NCBI GenBank assembly: GCA_964614535.1
Contig: CAZTOZ010000016.1
Span: 1-64,000 of the forward strand
Direction of reading: 5' to 3'
Length of the DNA stretch: 64,000 nt
Origin: JALSHZ01 sp964614535
GTDB lineage: Bacteria; Pseudomonadota; Gammaproteobacteria; UWMA-0217
A model generated the notes under the pieces. That model made no database searches. It was not told the origin of the DNA and saw only the letters and a list, made by a program, of their open reading frames with translations. Below, piece after piece: positions 28,042 to 37,926 of this stretch. The number at the start of each line of letters is the position of its first letter. Within the stretch, counting starts at the first letter, position 1. The translations under genes were made by a program, and so were the position numbers.

Positions 28042-28236
28042 TTACCTCCACCACCTGCCCGATCACTTCCACCCAATCCAACTCCCGTTGACTCGTCGTA
28101 ACCGCCCCCTGTCACCGCCCTCCCGAAACCAACAGGGAACTTTACGGCTTTAGACTAACGGCCAGGCCGTTTTCATCTTGTAAACTGCTGCGCCATCATC
28201 GAAAATCCAGCCTCCCTGGTTCCCCCCTGCCCATCT

Positions 28237-29499
28237 ATGTCCCTGCTCACCATCGGCATCAACCACAAGACGGCGCCAGTCGAGATACGCGAGCGGATCG
28301 TCTTTGCCAGCGAACACCTGCCGGAGACGCTGGCGGAGCTGAAGGCGCTGCCGGGCATCGAGGAGGCGTCGGTGCTTTCCACCTGCAACCGCACCGAGGT
28401 GACGTGCTGGCACAACAGCGACGAGGCCGAACAGACGCTGGTGGACTGGATCGCGCGGCGCCACGACTTCCATCCCGATCATCTCTCCGACTATCTGTTC
28501 GCCCATCGCGACGCCGAGGCGGTGCGCCACATGCTGCGTGTCGCCTGCGGGCTGGATTCGCTGGTGCTCGGGGAGCCGCAGATCCTTGGTCAGCTCAAGA
28601 ACGCCTGGCAGGCGGCCAAGCAGTATCGCGGGCTGGGCCGCCATCTGGACCGGCTCTACCAACACAGCTTCACCACCGCCAAGCAGATCCGCACCGAGAC
28701 CGCGATCGGTTCCAGCGCGGTGTCGGTGGCTTTCGCCGCCGTCGGCCTGGCAAAGAAGATCTACGGCGATCTGAACAAACATACGGCCCTGCTGATCGGC
28801 GCTGGGGAGACCATCGAGCTGGCGGCACGGCATCTGGATGCCCAGGGCATCGGCAGGCTGATCGTCGCCAACCGCACGGTGGAGCGGGCGGCCACGCTCG
28901 CCAACGAGTTCGGCGGCGAGGCCATTGCCCTGCCCGACCTCACCGAGCGACTGGCCGACGCCGACGTGGTGATCTCCTCCACCGCCAGCCCGCTGCCGAT
29001 TCTCGGCAAGGGGACGGTGGAGCGGGCGCTGAAGAGGCGCAAGCGCCGCCCGATCTTCATGGTCGATATCGCCGTGCCGCGCGACATCGAACCGGAGGTG
29101 GGCGAGCTGGCCGACATCTACCTCTACACCGTCGACGATCTCCACGACGTCATCGAGGAAAACATGAAGTCCCGCCGGCAGGCAGCGGAAAAGGCGGAGG
29201 AACTGGTCGATGCCCAGGTGGACGCCTTCATGGGCTGGCTCAAGAGCCAGGACGCCGTCCACACCATTCGTCGCTTCCGCGGCGAGGCCCAGGCCACCGG
29301 CCAGGCCGTCGCCGCCCAGGCCAAGCGGCTGCTGCAACAGGGACGCGACGCGGAGGAGGTGATCGACTTTCTCACCCATACGCTGACCAACAAGCTGCTG
29401 CACGCACCCACCGCATCGCTCAACCAGGCGGCGCGCGAGGGCCGCGGCGAGCTGCTCGACGCCGCGATCGAGATCTTCAAGCTCCAGCAGGACGATTGA
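28237..29499 (+). CDS. hemA: Glutamyl-tRNA reductase
   Basis: 420 aa. First committed step of C5 tetrapyrrole synthesis, giving glutamate-1-semialdehyde. The start MSLLTIGINHKTAPVEIRE, the catalytic Cys in VLSTCNRTEV and the NADPH-binding GAGETIELAARHL are visible, and the C-terminal dimerisation helices are complete. It supplies haem for HupC and the nos cytochrome. First gene of a plus-strand run with prfA, prmC and rsmA. Confidence 0.97.
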   Translation: MSLLTIGINHKTAPVEIRERIVFASEHLPETLAELKALPGIEEASVLSTCNRTEVTCWHNSDEAEQTLVDWIARRHDFHPDHLSDYLFAHRDAEAVRHMLRVACGLDSLVLGEPQILGQLKNAWQAAKQYRGLGRHLDRLYQHSFTTAKQIRTETAIGSSAVSVAFAAVGLAKKIYGDLNKHTALLIGAGETIELAARHLDAQGIGRLIVANRTVERAATLANEFGGEAIALPDLTERLADADVVISSTASPLPILGKGTVERALKRRKRRPIFMVDIAVPRDIEPEVGELADIYLYTVDDLHDVIEENMKSRRQAAEKAEELVDAQVDAFMGWLKSQDAVHTIRRFRGEAQATGQAVAAQAKRLLQQGRDAEEVIDFLTHTLTNKLLHAPTASLNQAAREGRGELLDAAIEIFKLQQDD

Positions 29500-29561
29500 C
29501 GGGCACCACCGGCGATGCACGTTTATCACCAAGGCTTGATCGTCTCCGCGCTCGACTCCCC

Positions 29562-29578
29562 GTGTACGCCATGTACAC
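29562..29578. promoter_or_regulatory. Inverted repeat in the hemA-prfA spacer
   Basis: GTGTAC-GCCAT-GTACAC, a perfect 6-5-6 inverted repeat about 80 bp before prfA. No T-run follows, so it is not an obvious terminator. It may be an operator; unassigned. Confidence 0.3.
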
Positions 29579-29655
29579 TGCGGTTGCGCGCACAGCGACG
29601 CCTCGCCCCGACACAGACACCACCGATCCCGCAGGCACCCTGACCTTATATATCG

Positions 29656-30744
29656 ATGAAAGATTCCGTCCGCCAGAAACTGGAAAACCTGCGCGAGCGC
29701 TTCGAGGAAGTGACCGCCCTGCTCGGCGACGCCGAAACCATCAACGACCAGGCGCGCTTCCGCGCGCTGTCGCAGGAGTACGGCCAACTGGAGCCGGTGA
29801 TCCAGTCGTTCGAGGCCTATCTCGACGCCGAGCAGGAGCTGGCCAGCACCGAGGAGATGCTCCGCGACAGCGATCCCGAGATCAAGGAGATGGCCAGCGA
29901 GGAGCGCAAGACGCTGTTGCCGCGCATCGAAGCGCTGGAGAAGGCGCTGCAAAAACACCTGCTGCCGAAGGATCCGAAGGACGACAGCAACGTCTTCCTG
30001 GAGATCCGCGCCGGCACCGGCGGCGACGAGGCGGCGCTGTTCGCCGGCGATCTGTTCCGGATGTACTGCCGCTACGCCGAGCAACGCGGCTGGCAGATCG
30101 AGGTGCTCAGCGAGAGCCCCGGCGAACACGGCGGATACAAGGAGATCATCAGCCGCATCGTTGGCCACGGCGCCTATTCGCGGCTCAAGTTCGAATCGGG
30201 CGCCCACCGCGTCCAGCGGGTGCCGGAGACCGAATCCCAGGGCCGCATCCACACCTCCGCCGCCACCGTCGCCGTCATGCCCGAGGCGGACGAGCTCGAG
30301 ACGGTGGAGATCAATCCGGCCGATCTGCGCATCGACACCTACCGCGCCTCCGGCGCCGGCGGCCAGCACGTCAACAAGACCGATTCCGCCGTGCGCCTGA
30401 CCCACCTGCCCACCGGCATCGTCGTCGAATGTCAGGACGAACGCTCGCAACACAAAAACAAGGCCCGCGCGCTGGCGCTGTTGCAAGCCAGGATCGAGGA
30501 CCAGCAGCGCCAGCAGCAGGCATCGGAAGAGTCGGCGCTGCGCAAGAACCTGGTCGGCAGCGGCGACCGCTCCGAGCGTATCCGCACCTACAACTTCCCT
30601 CAGGGGCGGCTGACCGACCACCGCATCAACCTGACGCTCTACAAGCTGGAGGAGATCCTCGCCGGCGATCTCGACCAGGTGATCGACCCGCTGCTCAACG
30701 AACACCAGGCCGAGCAACTGGCGGCGCTGGGCATTCAGGCGTGA
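29656..30744 (+). CDS. prfA: Peptide chain release factor 1
   Basis: 362 aa. It reads UAA and UAG. The stop-codon recognition tripeptide lies in VQRVPETESQGRIHTSA (PET), and the catalytic GGQ is in SGAGGQHVNKTDSAVRLTH. The N-terminal PCRF domain is complete. prmC, which methylates the GGQ glutamine, follows 18 bp downstream. Confidence 0.98.
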   Translation: MKDSVRQKLENLRERFEEVTALLGDAETINDQARFRALSQEYGQLEPVIQSFEAYLDAEQELASTEEMLRDSDPEIKEMASEERKTLLPRIEALEKALQKHLLPKDPKDDSNVFLEIRAGTGGDEAALFAGDLFRMYCRYAEQRGWQIEVLSESPGEHGGYKEIISRIVGHGAYSRLKFESGAHRVQRVPETESQGRIHTSAATVAVMPEADELETVEINPADLRIDTYRASGAGGQHVNKTDSAVRLTHLPTGIVVECQDERSQHKNKARALALLQARIEDQQRQQQASEESALRKNLVGSGDRSERIRTYNFPQGRLTDHRINLTLYKLEEILAGDLDQVIDPLLNEHQAEQLAALGIQA

Positions 30745-30762
30745 CGGACGACTGAACGGCCC

Positions 30763-31614
30763 ATGCCCCGGATCGACCAGCTGCTGCGCGACGCCGCGGC
30801 CCGCATCCCCTCCGACAACCCGCGGCTCGACGCCGAAATCCTGCTCGCCCACCTGCTCGGCAAGCCACGCAGCTTCCTCTACGCCTGGCCGGCGCACGAA
30901 ACGGATGCCGCCACGGCGACCACCTTCGAGACGTTGCTGCAGCGCCGTATCGCCGGCGAGCCGGTGGCCTATCTGCTGGGGGAGCGGGAGTTCTGGTCGT
31001 TGCCGCTGACGGTGACGCCCGAGGTGCTGATCCCTCGCCCCGAGACCGAACGGCTGGTGGAGTTGGCGCTGACGCTCGGCCCGGCTGGCGCCGCCGACGT
31101 GCTCGATCTCGGCACCGGCAGCGGCGCCATCGCCATCGCCCTGGCCAGCGAACGCCCGGGCTGGCGGCTGCTGGCCACCGACCGCAGCACGGCCGCCCTC
31201 GAGGTGGCCCACGGCAACGCCAGCCGCCACCGCCTCGGCAACATCGGCTTCGTCGCCACCGACTGGTATGCCGCCATCGCCGCCACCCCCCGCTTCGACC
31301 TCATCGTCAGCAATCCACCCTACATACGCGCCGGCGATCCGCACCTGGGCCGCGACGGCCTGCCATACGAGCCTGCCGACGCGCTGGTGGCCGGCGACGA
31401 CGGTCTCGACGACATCCGCCGCATCGCCGCCGGCGCCGCCGCCCGGCTTCGTCCGGGCGGCTGGCTGCTGCTGGAACACGGTCACGACCAGGGGGCCGCC
31501 GTGCGCCAACTGCTGGAACGCGCCGGCCTCGCCGATGTCCAGACCAGCACCGACCTGGCCGGCCACGAGCGTGCTACACTCGGCAGGCGACATTCGAACG
31601 CCCGGACACCATGA
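30763..31614 (+). CDS. prmC: Release-factor glutamine N5-methyltransferase
   Basis: 283 aa. The SAM-binding motif VLDLGTGSGAIAIALA and the NPPY active site (SNPPYIRAG) identify PrmC/HemK. It modifies the GGQ glutamine of RF1 and RF2. The stop overlaps the start of the YceH-like gene (ATGA). Confidence 0.96.
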   Translation: MPRIDQLLRDAAARIPSDNPRLDAEILLAHLLGKPRSFLYAWPAHETDAATATTFETLLQRRIAGEPVAYLLGEREFWSLPLTVTPEVLIPRPETERLVELALTLGPAGAADVLDLGTGSGAIAIALASERPGWRLLATDRSTAALEVAHGNASRHRLGNIGFVATDWYAAIAATPRFDLIVSNPPYIRAGDPHLGRDGLPYEPADALVAGDDGLDDIRRIAAGAAARLRPGGWLLLEHGHDQGAAVRQLLERAGLADVQTSTDLAGHERATLGRRHSNARTP

Positions 31615-32222
31615 GCAACACCTCCGCAACCACCTGGCGCGTGCTGGGAACGCTGATCCGGATTCGCTTCACCGATCCGGCGGAGATGCCCTGCACCGCC
31701 GACTACCTCACCGCCGCCTGCAACCAGGTGGGCACACTCACCACCCTGCCTCCGATCGACAAACCGGAGGTCCACCGCGCGCTGGCCGAACTGATCAAGA
31801 TGGGGCTGGTCCGCGTCGAGGAGACCATGGGCACGTTCCGTTACGGCGAAACGGCAGCCAACCGCTTCCAGTTGACGCCGGCGGAACACGCCGTCCTCGC
31901 GGTGTTGCTGCTCAACCGCCCGTTGACGGCGATGGAACTGCTGAAGGAGAGCTACCGCCTCTACCCGTTCCGCAGCACCTCGCAGATCACCGAGACGATC
32001 GACTCGCTGGAGAGCGCCCACCCCGTGGCCCTGGCGCGGCACTGGCCACCGACCACCGATGGCGACGCCCGGTTCACCCATGCGCAATACGAGGAGGCGG
32101 CCCCGGCCCCGGCGCCGACCGCCGGGCCGGTCCCGCAGCCACCCGACGAGCTGGAACAGCGGGTGGCGGAACTGGAGCAGCTGATCGACCACATCGCGCC
32201 GCCACTGGACCACGAACGCTGA
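31611..32222 (+). CDS. YceH-like (DUF480) winged-helix protein
   Basis: 203 aa. The pattern resembles the YceH/DUF480 family: an initial WRVLGTLIRIRFTDPAEMPC segment, YLTAACNQVGTLTTLP (compare LVTACNQK in YceH), VHRALAELIKMGLVRVEE, a second winged-helix unit around EHAVLAVLLLNRPLTAMELL, and a C-terminal coiled coil (LEQRVAELEQLIDHIA). It is divergent: the usual EKE and RGPQTPGEL blocks are altered. Function is unknown. It is coupled to prmC and sits 2 bp before rsmA. Confidence 0.72.
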   Translation: MSNTSATTWRVLGTLIRIRFTDPAEMPCTADYLTAACNQVGTLTTLPPIDKPEVHRALAELIKMGLVRVEETMGTFRYGETAANRFQLTPAEHAVLAVLLLNRPLTAMELLKESYRLYPFRSTSQITETIDSLESAHPVALARHWPPTTDGDARFTHAQYEEAAPAPAPTAGPVPQPPDELEQRVAELEQLIDHIAPPLDHER

Positions 32223-32224
32223 TC

Positions 32225-33004
32225 ATGCCCAACCACCACCACCGCGCCCGCAAGCGCTTCGGTCAGAACTTCCTCCACGACGCCAACATCCTGCGTAACA
32301 TGGTGCGCGCCATCGCACCACGGCCGGACGACAACCTCGTCGAGATCGGTCCCGGCAAGGGGGCGCTGACGCTGCCGCTGTTGCGGGCGGCCGGTCGTCT
32401 CGAGGTGATCGAACTGGACCGGGATCTGATCGAGCCGCTGCGCCAAAAGGCGGCCGGGGTCGGCGAGCTGATCATCCACGGCGCCGATGCGCTGCGCTTC
32501 GACTTTGCCGCGCTGGCGGCGGACAACGGGCCGTTGCGGGTGGTCGGCAACCTCCCCTACAACATCTCCACACCGCTGATCTTCCACCTGCTCGATCACC
32601 GCGACCACCTCATCGACATGCACTTTCTGCTGCAGAAGGAGGTGGTGGAACGGATGGGCGCCGCACCGGGCGGCAAGGACTACGGTCGCCTCAGCGTCAT
32701 GGTGCAGTACCACTGCCGGGTCGAGCGGTTGTTCGGCGTCGGGCCGGCCGCCTTCAGGCCCCGGCCGAAGGTGGAGTCGGCCTTCGTCCGCCTCACCCCC
32801 CACCCACCGGCGGTGGCCGCCCATGACCTGAAGCGGCTGGAGCATCTCGTCCGCCTGGCCTTCACCCAGCGGCGCAAAACGCTACGCAAGAGTCTCAGGG
32901 ACGTGGTGACCGAGTCGGCCTTCGAGGCCGCCGGGGTCGATCCGGGCCAGCGGCCGGAACAACTGGACGTGGCGGCCTTCGTCAGACTGTCGAACCTGTC
33001 TTGA
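32225..33004 (+). CDS. rsmA: 16S rRNA dimethyladenosine methyltransferase
   Basis: 259 aa. It dimethylates two adjacent adenines near the 16S rRNA 3' end. KRFGQNFLHD, VEIGPGKGALT, the catalytic NLPYNIST and the C-terminal FTQRRKTLRKSL are all present. The ATG at 32225 was chosen; the longer in-frame extension runs through prmC and was rejected. Confidence 0.97.
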   Translation: MPNHHHRARKRFGQNFLHDANILRNMVRAIAPRPDDNLVEIGPGKGALTLPLLRAAGRLEVIELDRDLIEPLRQKAAGVGELIIHGADALRFDFAALAADNGPLRVVGNLPYNISTPLIFHLLDHRDHLIDMHFLLQKEVVERMGAAPGGKDYGRLSVMVQYHCRVERLFGVGPAAFRPRPKVESAFVRLTPHPPAVAAHDLKRLEHLVRLAFTQRRKTLRKSLRDVVTESAFEAAGVDPGQRPEQLDVAAFVRLSNLS

Positions 33005-33144
33005 CCGGGGTTATTGGAAGAATCTCAGCAGCCCTTTTGCCCGATTCACCCATCGCCATGGCAGCGGCTCGGGCTACAGGCGAATCGAACAGACGGCCTC
33101 ACTGGGATTCGCCCAATATCCCGCATTCTGGTGAAATGTCCGGG

Positions 33145-34635
33145 CTATCGGCCGGAACGCTTCACCAGGCGCAACGGCACCGGCGGCGATGCCTCCACCT
33201 CGTCGAGGATCTCCAGCAGCCGCTGCTTGGCGCCGTGGCGCCGGCGCAGTGTGGCGAGAAAGTCGGTGAACGCCGCCTGCCAGCCGTTGCGCAGACAGAG
33301 CGTCCGCAGGCGTTTCAGCACCTCACCGGCCTGGCGGTAGGACTTGACCCGCACCTCGTCGATCCACGACTCGGCGATCCGCTCCAGAAGCCCGCGGGCG
33401 ATCTCGGGGTGGGCATCGGCGGCCGCGTCGGCAATCCGCTGGGCCAGGCCGCGATGCCAGTGCATCCGCTCGAAACAGCGGGCGGCATAGTCGATCTCCC
33501 CCTCGTCGAGCAGAATCTCCACCAGCAGCCGCAGGTGCCGCTCCTTTTGGTGAATGGGGTGATCGTCCAGCGTCAGTGCCAGCCCCGTCGGCGGCAATGG
33601 CCAGGCCGGTGGCTTGCGCTGGATCTCCCCGAACTCCAGCCAACCGAGCAACTGCAACTGCACCAACTCCCAGCGCTCGGGGTCGGCCACGGCTCCCCGC
33701 AGACGCCGGTAGGCGTCGAGGCTGGGGCGGGCCAGAAACTCATCGGCACGAAACGCAGCCACCAGCAGCCGGTCGCCGCGCTGCCGCGCCAGTGTCAGCA
33801 GAAAGTGCGCCAGTTGCCAGGCGATCTCGGGATGGTGCTCGATGGTGACGGCGAAGCCCTGCCGTGCCCAGCTCTCTGCCTCCGCCTCATAGCCGTGATC
33901 GGCCAGGTGATGCACCAGTGCCGGATAACCGAGCGTATGGGGCAACTCCATCATCAATACATCGGTGGCGGCATCGATCTCGCCCATCCGTGCGAGCGCG
34001 GCGACGATGTCGCCGATCAGCTCGCCGCGCTGGGTGGCGGCACCGGCATAGACCGGCTGCCCGCCGCTCTGGATCACCTCGCCGAGACGAATCTGGAAAT
34101 ACTCGGCCGCCTCGCGCCAGTCCCGTGGCGGCAGCAGGGCATCGTCGATCGGCGCCGGCAGGGTCTCGAGCAGCGAGAGGTGATCCAGCAGCAGGAAATC
34201 CCAATACCAGATGAGCTTGTCGATGGGACGCCAGTCGATCCGCCGCAGGGCCTGGAACGCCACCTCGATGCAGGCGGCGGTTTCGCCAGCCACCTCGCAA
34301 GGGTCGCTCTGGCGCGCCGCATCGGCGGTGGCGAAGGAGAGCATCGCGGGCGCCAGTTCCAGCAAACGGACCAGCGCACCGCAGTGGAGCAGGCTGCTGA
34401 AGCCCCGGTGGATCGAACCATAGTCGGCCCCGGTGATACGGGCACCGGATCCGGCCGGACCGCCTCCAACCGCCGCTGGCGGCGTCTCGGCGTCCTCGGC
34501 CTGGAGGCGGCGCAGCAGCCAGTCGCCCAGCAGCGGATCGTCATCGGCCATCGACGTGATCAGCTCGACCAGCGCCGACTTGCTGCGCCGTCCGAGCAGT
34601 TTCCGCAGTGTAGAACTCCGTTGCGAAGAAGGCAT
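33145..34635 (-). CDS. Helical-repeat hypothetical protein (SWIM-associated-like)
   Basis: 496 aa, soluble, almost all helical. The N-terminal SKSALVELITSMADDDPLLGDWLLRRL and the C-terminal WQAAFTDFLATLRRRHGAKQRLLEILDEV resemble bacterial proteins that carry or neighbour SWIM zinc fingers (pattern LR-x2-H-x2-K-x4-LLD), but no SWIM CxC...CxH finger is visible here. Repeated helix pairs suggest a TPR-like scaffold. Function unknown. It stands alone, convergent with rsmA and divergent from the permease gene. Confidence 0.6.
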   Translation of the reverse strand: MPSSQRSSTLRKLLGRRSKSALVELITSMADDDPLLGDWLLRRLQAEDAETPPAAVGGGPAGSGARITGADYGSIHRGFSSLLHCGALVRLLELAPAMLSFATADAARQSDPCEVAGETAACIEVAFQALRRIDWRPIDKLIWYWDFLLLDHLSLLETLPAPIDDALLPPRDWREAAEYFQIRLGEVIQSGGQPVYAGAATQRGELIGDIVAALARMGEIDAATDVLMMELPHTLGYPALVHHLADHGYEAEAESWARQGFAVTIEHHPEIAWQLAHFLLTLARQRGDRLLVAAFRADEFLARPSLDAYRRLRGAVADPERWELVQLQLLGWLEFGEIQRKPPAWPLPPTGLALTLDDHPIHQKERHLRLLVEILLDEGEIDYAARCFERMHWHRGLAQRIADAAADAHPEIARGLLERIAESWIDEVRVKSYRQAGEVLKRLRTLCLRNGWQAAFTDFLATLRRRHGAKQRLLEILDEVEASPPVPLRLVKRSGR

Positions 34636-34948
34636 TTCCCTAGCCCGAATCGTTCATGAGAGTTCCCCGGCCATCCCATGACGCCACCGGGGTGAGGCGA
34701 TGCCGCCCGGTCGTCCGCTTGTTTTCCAGAAGAATCGGCATAGTGACTCTGTTTTTCGGCGTTGCCACGAAGGCTTCGGCACGATGCTTGCTCACCGGGG
34801 CACAACGGTCGAATCATACCCGTGCGGACTACGGAATGTTGCCAAGCAACCCGCAATTTTTCCGAATGAGACGATCGGCCGGGCCGAAACCCGTCCCATT
34901 GTCGGTCTAAACCTCTCCAACCCCGCTGTTGTGCCAGAATAGTGGCCC
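34636..34948. other. Divergent intergenic region without recognisable gene
   Basis: 313 bp between the helical hypothetical gene (minus) and the permease gene (plus). Short open frames here have no plausible start, codon bias or family match. It presumably holds both promoters; no clear -35/-10 pair or operator could be picked out. Confidence 0.4.
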
Positions 34949-36028
34949 ATGATCGAACTGCTGACCAACCTGCTGGAACTCTCATTGGAAGCCGCGCCCT
35001 GGCTGCTGCTGGGCATCGTCGTCGGCGGGATTCTCAAGGTCTGGATCCCCACCGATCTGATGGAACGCCATCTCGGCGGCAAGGGCATTCTCCCGATCTT
35101 CAAGGCGGCCTTGCTGGGCGCGCCGCTGCCGCTGTGCTCCTGCGGCGTGATTCCGGCCGCGCTGGCCATCCGCAAGGCGGGGGCCTCGAAGAAGGCGACG
35201 GTGTCGTTTCTGGTCTCGACGCCGGAGACGGGGGTCGATTCGGTCTCCATCTCCTATGCGCTGCTGGGGCCGTTCATGGCCATCGTCCGGCCGGTTGCCG
35301 CCATCGTCTCGGCCGTGGTCGCCGGGCTGCTGGCCGGGCCGGAGGATCCACCCGCCAAGCCCCGCCCCGCCAGCCGGGGGCTGGCCGGCATTCCGGTCAC
35401 CGTCGGCAGTTGTTGCAGCAGCGACGACCAGGGTGGCGGCTGCTGTGACAGCGAGACCCCAGCGCCACCGGCCGGTTTGCTCGCCCGCAGCCTCGAAGGG
35501 CTGCGCTATGGCTTCACCTCGCTGCTCGACGACATTCTACTCTGGCTGCTGGTGGGGCTGATCTTCGCCGCGCTGGTCAAAACCTTCGTCCCGCCGAGCT
35601 TCCTCGCCCAGTGGGGCGGCGGTCTGCCGGCGATGCTGGTGATGATGCTCATCGGCATTCCGATGTATGTCTGCGCCACCGCCTCGACACCCATCGCCGC
35701 CGGGCTGATGCTGGCCGGCATCTCGCCCGGTGCGGCACTGGTGTTCCTGATGGCCGGGCCGGCCACCAATATCGCCACCCTCGGCATCATCGGCAAGACA
35801 CTGGGGCGGCGGGCGATGGCCGGCTATCTCGCCGGCGTCATGGGCGTGGCGCTGGCGGCGGGCCTCGGCACCGACCACCTGGTGCAACAGTGGGGCATCG
35901 ACATTCAGGCCCAGCTGGCGGCGGGCGACGACATCGTGCCGCCGTGGATCGCCTGGGGCTCGCTGCTCATCCTGACCCTGGCGGCACTGCGCCCCTTCCT
36001 CCCCGGCCGCCGGCCACACCCGGCATGA
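34949..36028 (+). CDS. SO_0444/YraQ-family (DUF318) Cu/Zn efflux-type permease
   Basis: 359 aa, about 8-9 transmembrane helices in two homologous halves. The signature GAPLPLCSCGVIPAALAIRK occurs in half one and CATASTPIAAGLMLAGISPG plus AGPATNIATLG in half two. The central cytoplasmic loop carries paired cysteines (GSCCSS...GGCCDSE, about 153-168) suited to binding soft metals. The family has been linked to Cu and Zn tolerance. The stop overlaps the next gene (ATGA). Confidence 0.85.
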   Translation: MIELLTNLLELSLEAAPWLLLGIVVGGILKVWIPTDLMERHLGGKGILPIFKAALLGAPLPLCSCGVIPAALAIRKAGASKKATVSFLVSTPETGVDSVSISYALLGPFMAIVRPVAAIVSAVVAGLLAGPEDPPAKPRPASRGLAGIPVTVGSCCSSDDQGGGCCDSETPAPPAGLLARSLEGLRYGFTSLLDDILLWLLVGLIFAALVKTFVPPSFLAQWGGGLPAMLVMMLIGIPMYVCATASTPIAAGLMLAGISPGAALVFLMAGPATNIATLGIIGKTLGRRAMAGYLAGVMGVALAAGLGTDHLVQQWGIDIQAQLAAGDDIVPPWIAWGSLLILTLAALRPFLPGRRPHPA

Positions 36029-36507
36029 ACGCCCCCGGCCACCACGACGCCATCGTGCAACTGCCGTTCGCGACCGTGGGGCTGCGCCTGGGCGTGGGCG
36101 GCGACGCCATCGAAGGCATCGAGTTCCTGCCGCCCGAGACCGCGGAACGGGCCGCCGTCCACCCGCTGGCCCGGCAGGCCGTCACCGCGTTGCGGCGCTA
36201 CGCCGACGAGCCTGCCTTCCGCTTCCAACTGCCGATCCGGCTGCACGGCACGCCATTCCAGCGACGCGTCTGGGCCGCACTGCAAACGCTCCAATGCGGC
36301 GAGACCGTCCGCTACGGTGAACTGGCCGCGCGGCTGGGCAGCGGCGCCCGCGCCATCGGCAATGCCTGCCGCGCCAATCCGCTGCCGCTGATCGTCCCCT
36401 GCCATCGTGTCGTCGCCAAACACGGGCTCGGCGGTTTCGCCGGCGACCGCGACGGCGGCCGGATCGTGATCAAACAACGGCTGCTGCAACACGAAGGGGT
36501 GTTGTGA
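36025..36507 (+). CDS. ogt: Methylated-DNA--protein-cysteine methyltransferase
   Basis: 160 aa, single-domain Ogt/AGT. The active site PCHRVVAKHGLGGFAGD holds the methyl-accepting Cys, preceded by the helix-turn-helix YGELAARLGSGARAIGNACR with its arginine finger. It repairs O6-alkylguanine. It is translationally coupled to the permease upstream and the DUF2007 gene downstream. Confidence 0.95.
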   Translation: MNAPGHHDAIVQLPFATVGLRLGVGGDAIEGIEFLPPETAERAAVHPLARQAVTALRRYADEPAFRFQLPIRLHGTPFQRRVWAALQTLQCGETVRYGELAARLGSGARAIGNACRANPLPLIVPCHRVVAKHGLGGFAGDRDGGRIVIKQRLLQHEGVL

Positions 36508-36737
36508 AGAAGCTCCTCACCCACCACGATCCGCTGCTGGCGGGTTATCTGCACGCCTCGCTGGAGGCGGCGGGCATCGGGGCGATCCTGAAGAACGACT
36601 ACCTCGGCGGCGCCATCGGCGAGCTGCCGCCGATGGCCGTCTGGCCCGAGGTGTGGATCCTGCACGACGACGACCTGCCGCGCGCGCAGCAGATCCTGCG
36701 GGACCTGCTTCCCGACGGGGACTCAGTCCCGCCGTAG
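36504..36737 (+). CDS. DUF2007 putative signal-transducing protein
   Basis: 77 aa with GTG start overlapping the ogt stop (GTGA). The ferredoxin-like pattern AGYLHASLEAAGIGAILKND, LPPMAVWPEVWILHDDDLPRA, then QQILRDLL is typical of DUF2007. Molecular function is unknown. Its 3' end overlaps that of the convergent antiporter gene by 15 bp. Confidence 0.85.
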   Translation: MKKLLTHHDPLLAGYLHASLEAAGIGAILKNDYLGGAIGELPPMAVWPEVWILHDDDLPRAQQILRDLLPDGDSVPP

Positions 36738-37896
36738 GGCGTCCCGCACGCCGATCGGCGTCGGATATTGCAGTACGATCAGATAGGGCGACACCAGAAA
36801 CGTCAGAATCGTCGCCGTCTGCACCAGATAGGCGGCGCGCTCCCCGATCAGGCCGCTGGAGAGCGCCAGCACCGAGATCAGCAGCGAGAACTCGCTGATC
36901 TGCCCCAGCCGATAGCCCACCTCCCTCGCCTCGCCGGCCGGCTCGCCGGACCACTCCAGCGCCAGCCGGAACACCAGCGGCTTGAGCAGCAGCATGACAC
37001 CGGCGAGGACCGCCGCGGCCAGCCACACCGTCGGCATCATCGCCAGGTCGAGTTCGGCGCCGAGGGCGAAGAAAAAGAGCACCAGAAAAAAGTCCCGCAG
37101 TGGCCGCAGGCTCTCGGCGATGAACATCGACACCGGGTTGGCGGCGATGGCGACGCCGGCGACGAACGCACCGATCTCGGCCGACAGCCCCAGCCACTGG
37201 GCCAGCTCGGCCAACCCGAGGCACCAGCCGACCGCGAGCAGAAAGACATATTCCCGAATCGTGTCGAAACGCGCCAGCAGCGGGATCAGCACCCAGCGCT
37301 GCATTGCGAAGGCGATACCGACGAGCAGAGGCAGTCCGACCAGAAACAGCAGGATCTCCCCTATCGAGGCATCCCCGAGCCCGAGGGCGCGGATGGCCAG
37401 CAGGCAGAGAATGGCGACGATGTCCTGCAACAGCAGAATGCTGATGATCACCCCCCCGATGCGCTGGTGGTGCAGCACCGACGACGGCAGCAGCTTCAGG
37501 CCGAGGATGGTGCTGGAGAACATCGACGAGGCCGCAATCACCGCCAGCTCCCACCCCCGAAAGCCGAACAGCAGCGCCACCACGGCACCAACCAGCGCGA
37601 ACAGCAGCGAGGTGGCGACGGTGACCCCCAGCGTGCTGCGAAACAGCGCCACCAGTTGCTGTGGATGGAGGTTGAGCCCGAGCAGGAACAGCAGGAACAT
37701 GATCCCGACCTCGGCAATGCCGCCCACCACGCCGGTGTCGGTCAGCAGCGCCAGTCCGGACGGCCCCAACCCCACCCCCAGCAGGATATAGGCCACCAGC
37801 AGCGCCTGGCGCGCCCACAACGCCACCGTGGCCACCACCGCGGCGCCGGCAAACACCAGAAACAGTTGAAAGACGATCGACTCTTCGTATGCCACG
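36723..37896 (-). CDS. CPA2-family cation/proton antiporter (KefB-like)
   Basis: About 390 aa, 12-13 transmembrane helices, with no C-terminal TrkA-N domain. Landmarks are LGPSGLALL, EVGIMFLLFLLGLNL, the central SSMFSSTILGLKLL, LQDIVAILCL and SAEIGAFVAG. These match Na+(K+)/H+ exchangers of the KefB/GerN group; the transported cation cannot be told. The likely start is GTG at 37896 (VAYEESIVFQ) with AGGG 7 bases upstream; ATG at 37914 lacks a spaced ribosome site. A 16-bp palindrome lies just upstream. Confidence 0.82.
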
Positions 37897-37926
37897 GCAC
37901 CACCCTGCCACATTCCTTTACCGATT

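Noticed and set aside
28150..31629. 1159-codon open frame opposite hemA, prfA and prmC
   Set aside because: It crosses three well-identified genes in antisense and has low-complexity composition; an artefact of high GC.
33145..34635. SWIM zinc-finger protein assignment
   Set aside because: The helical resemblance is there but no CxC...CxH finger is visible, so only a loose similarity is reported.
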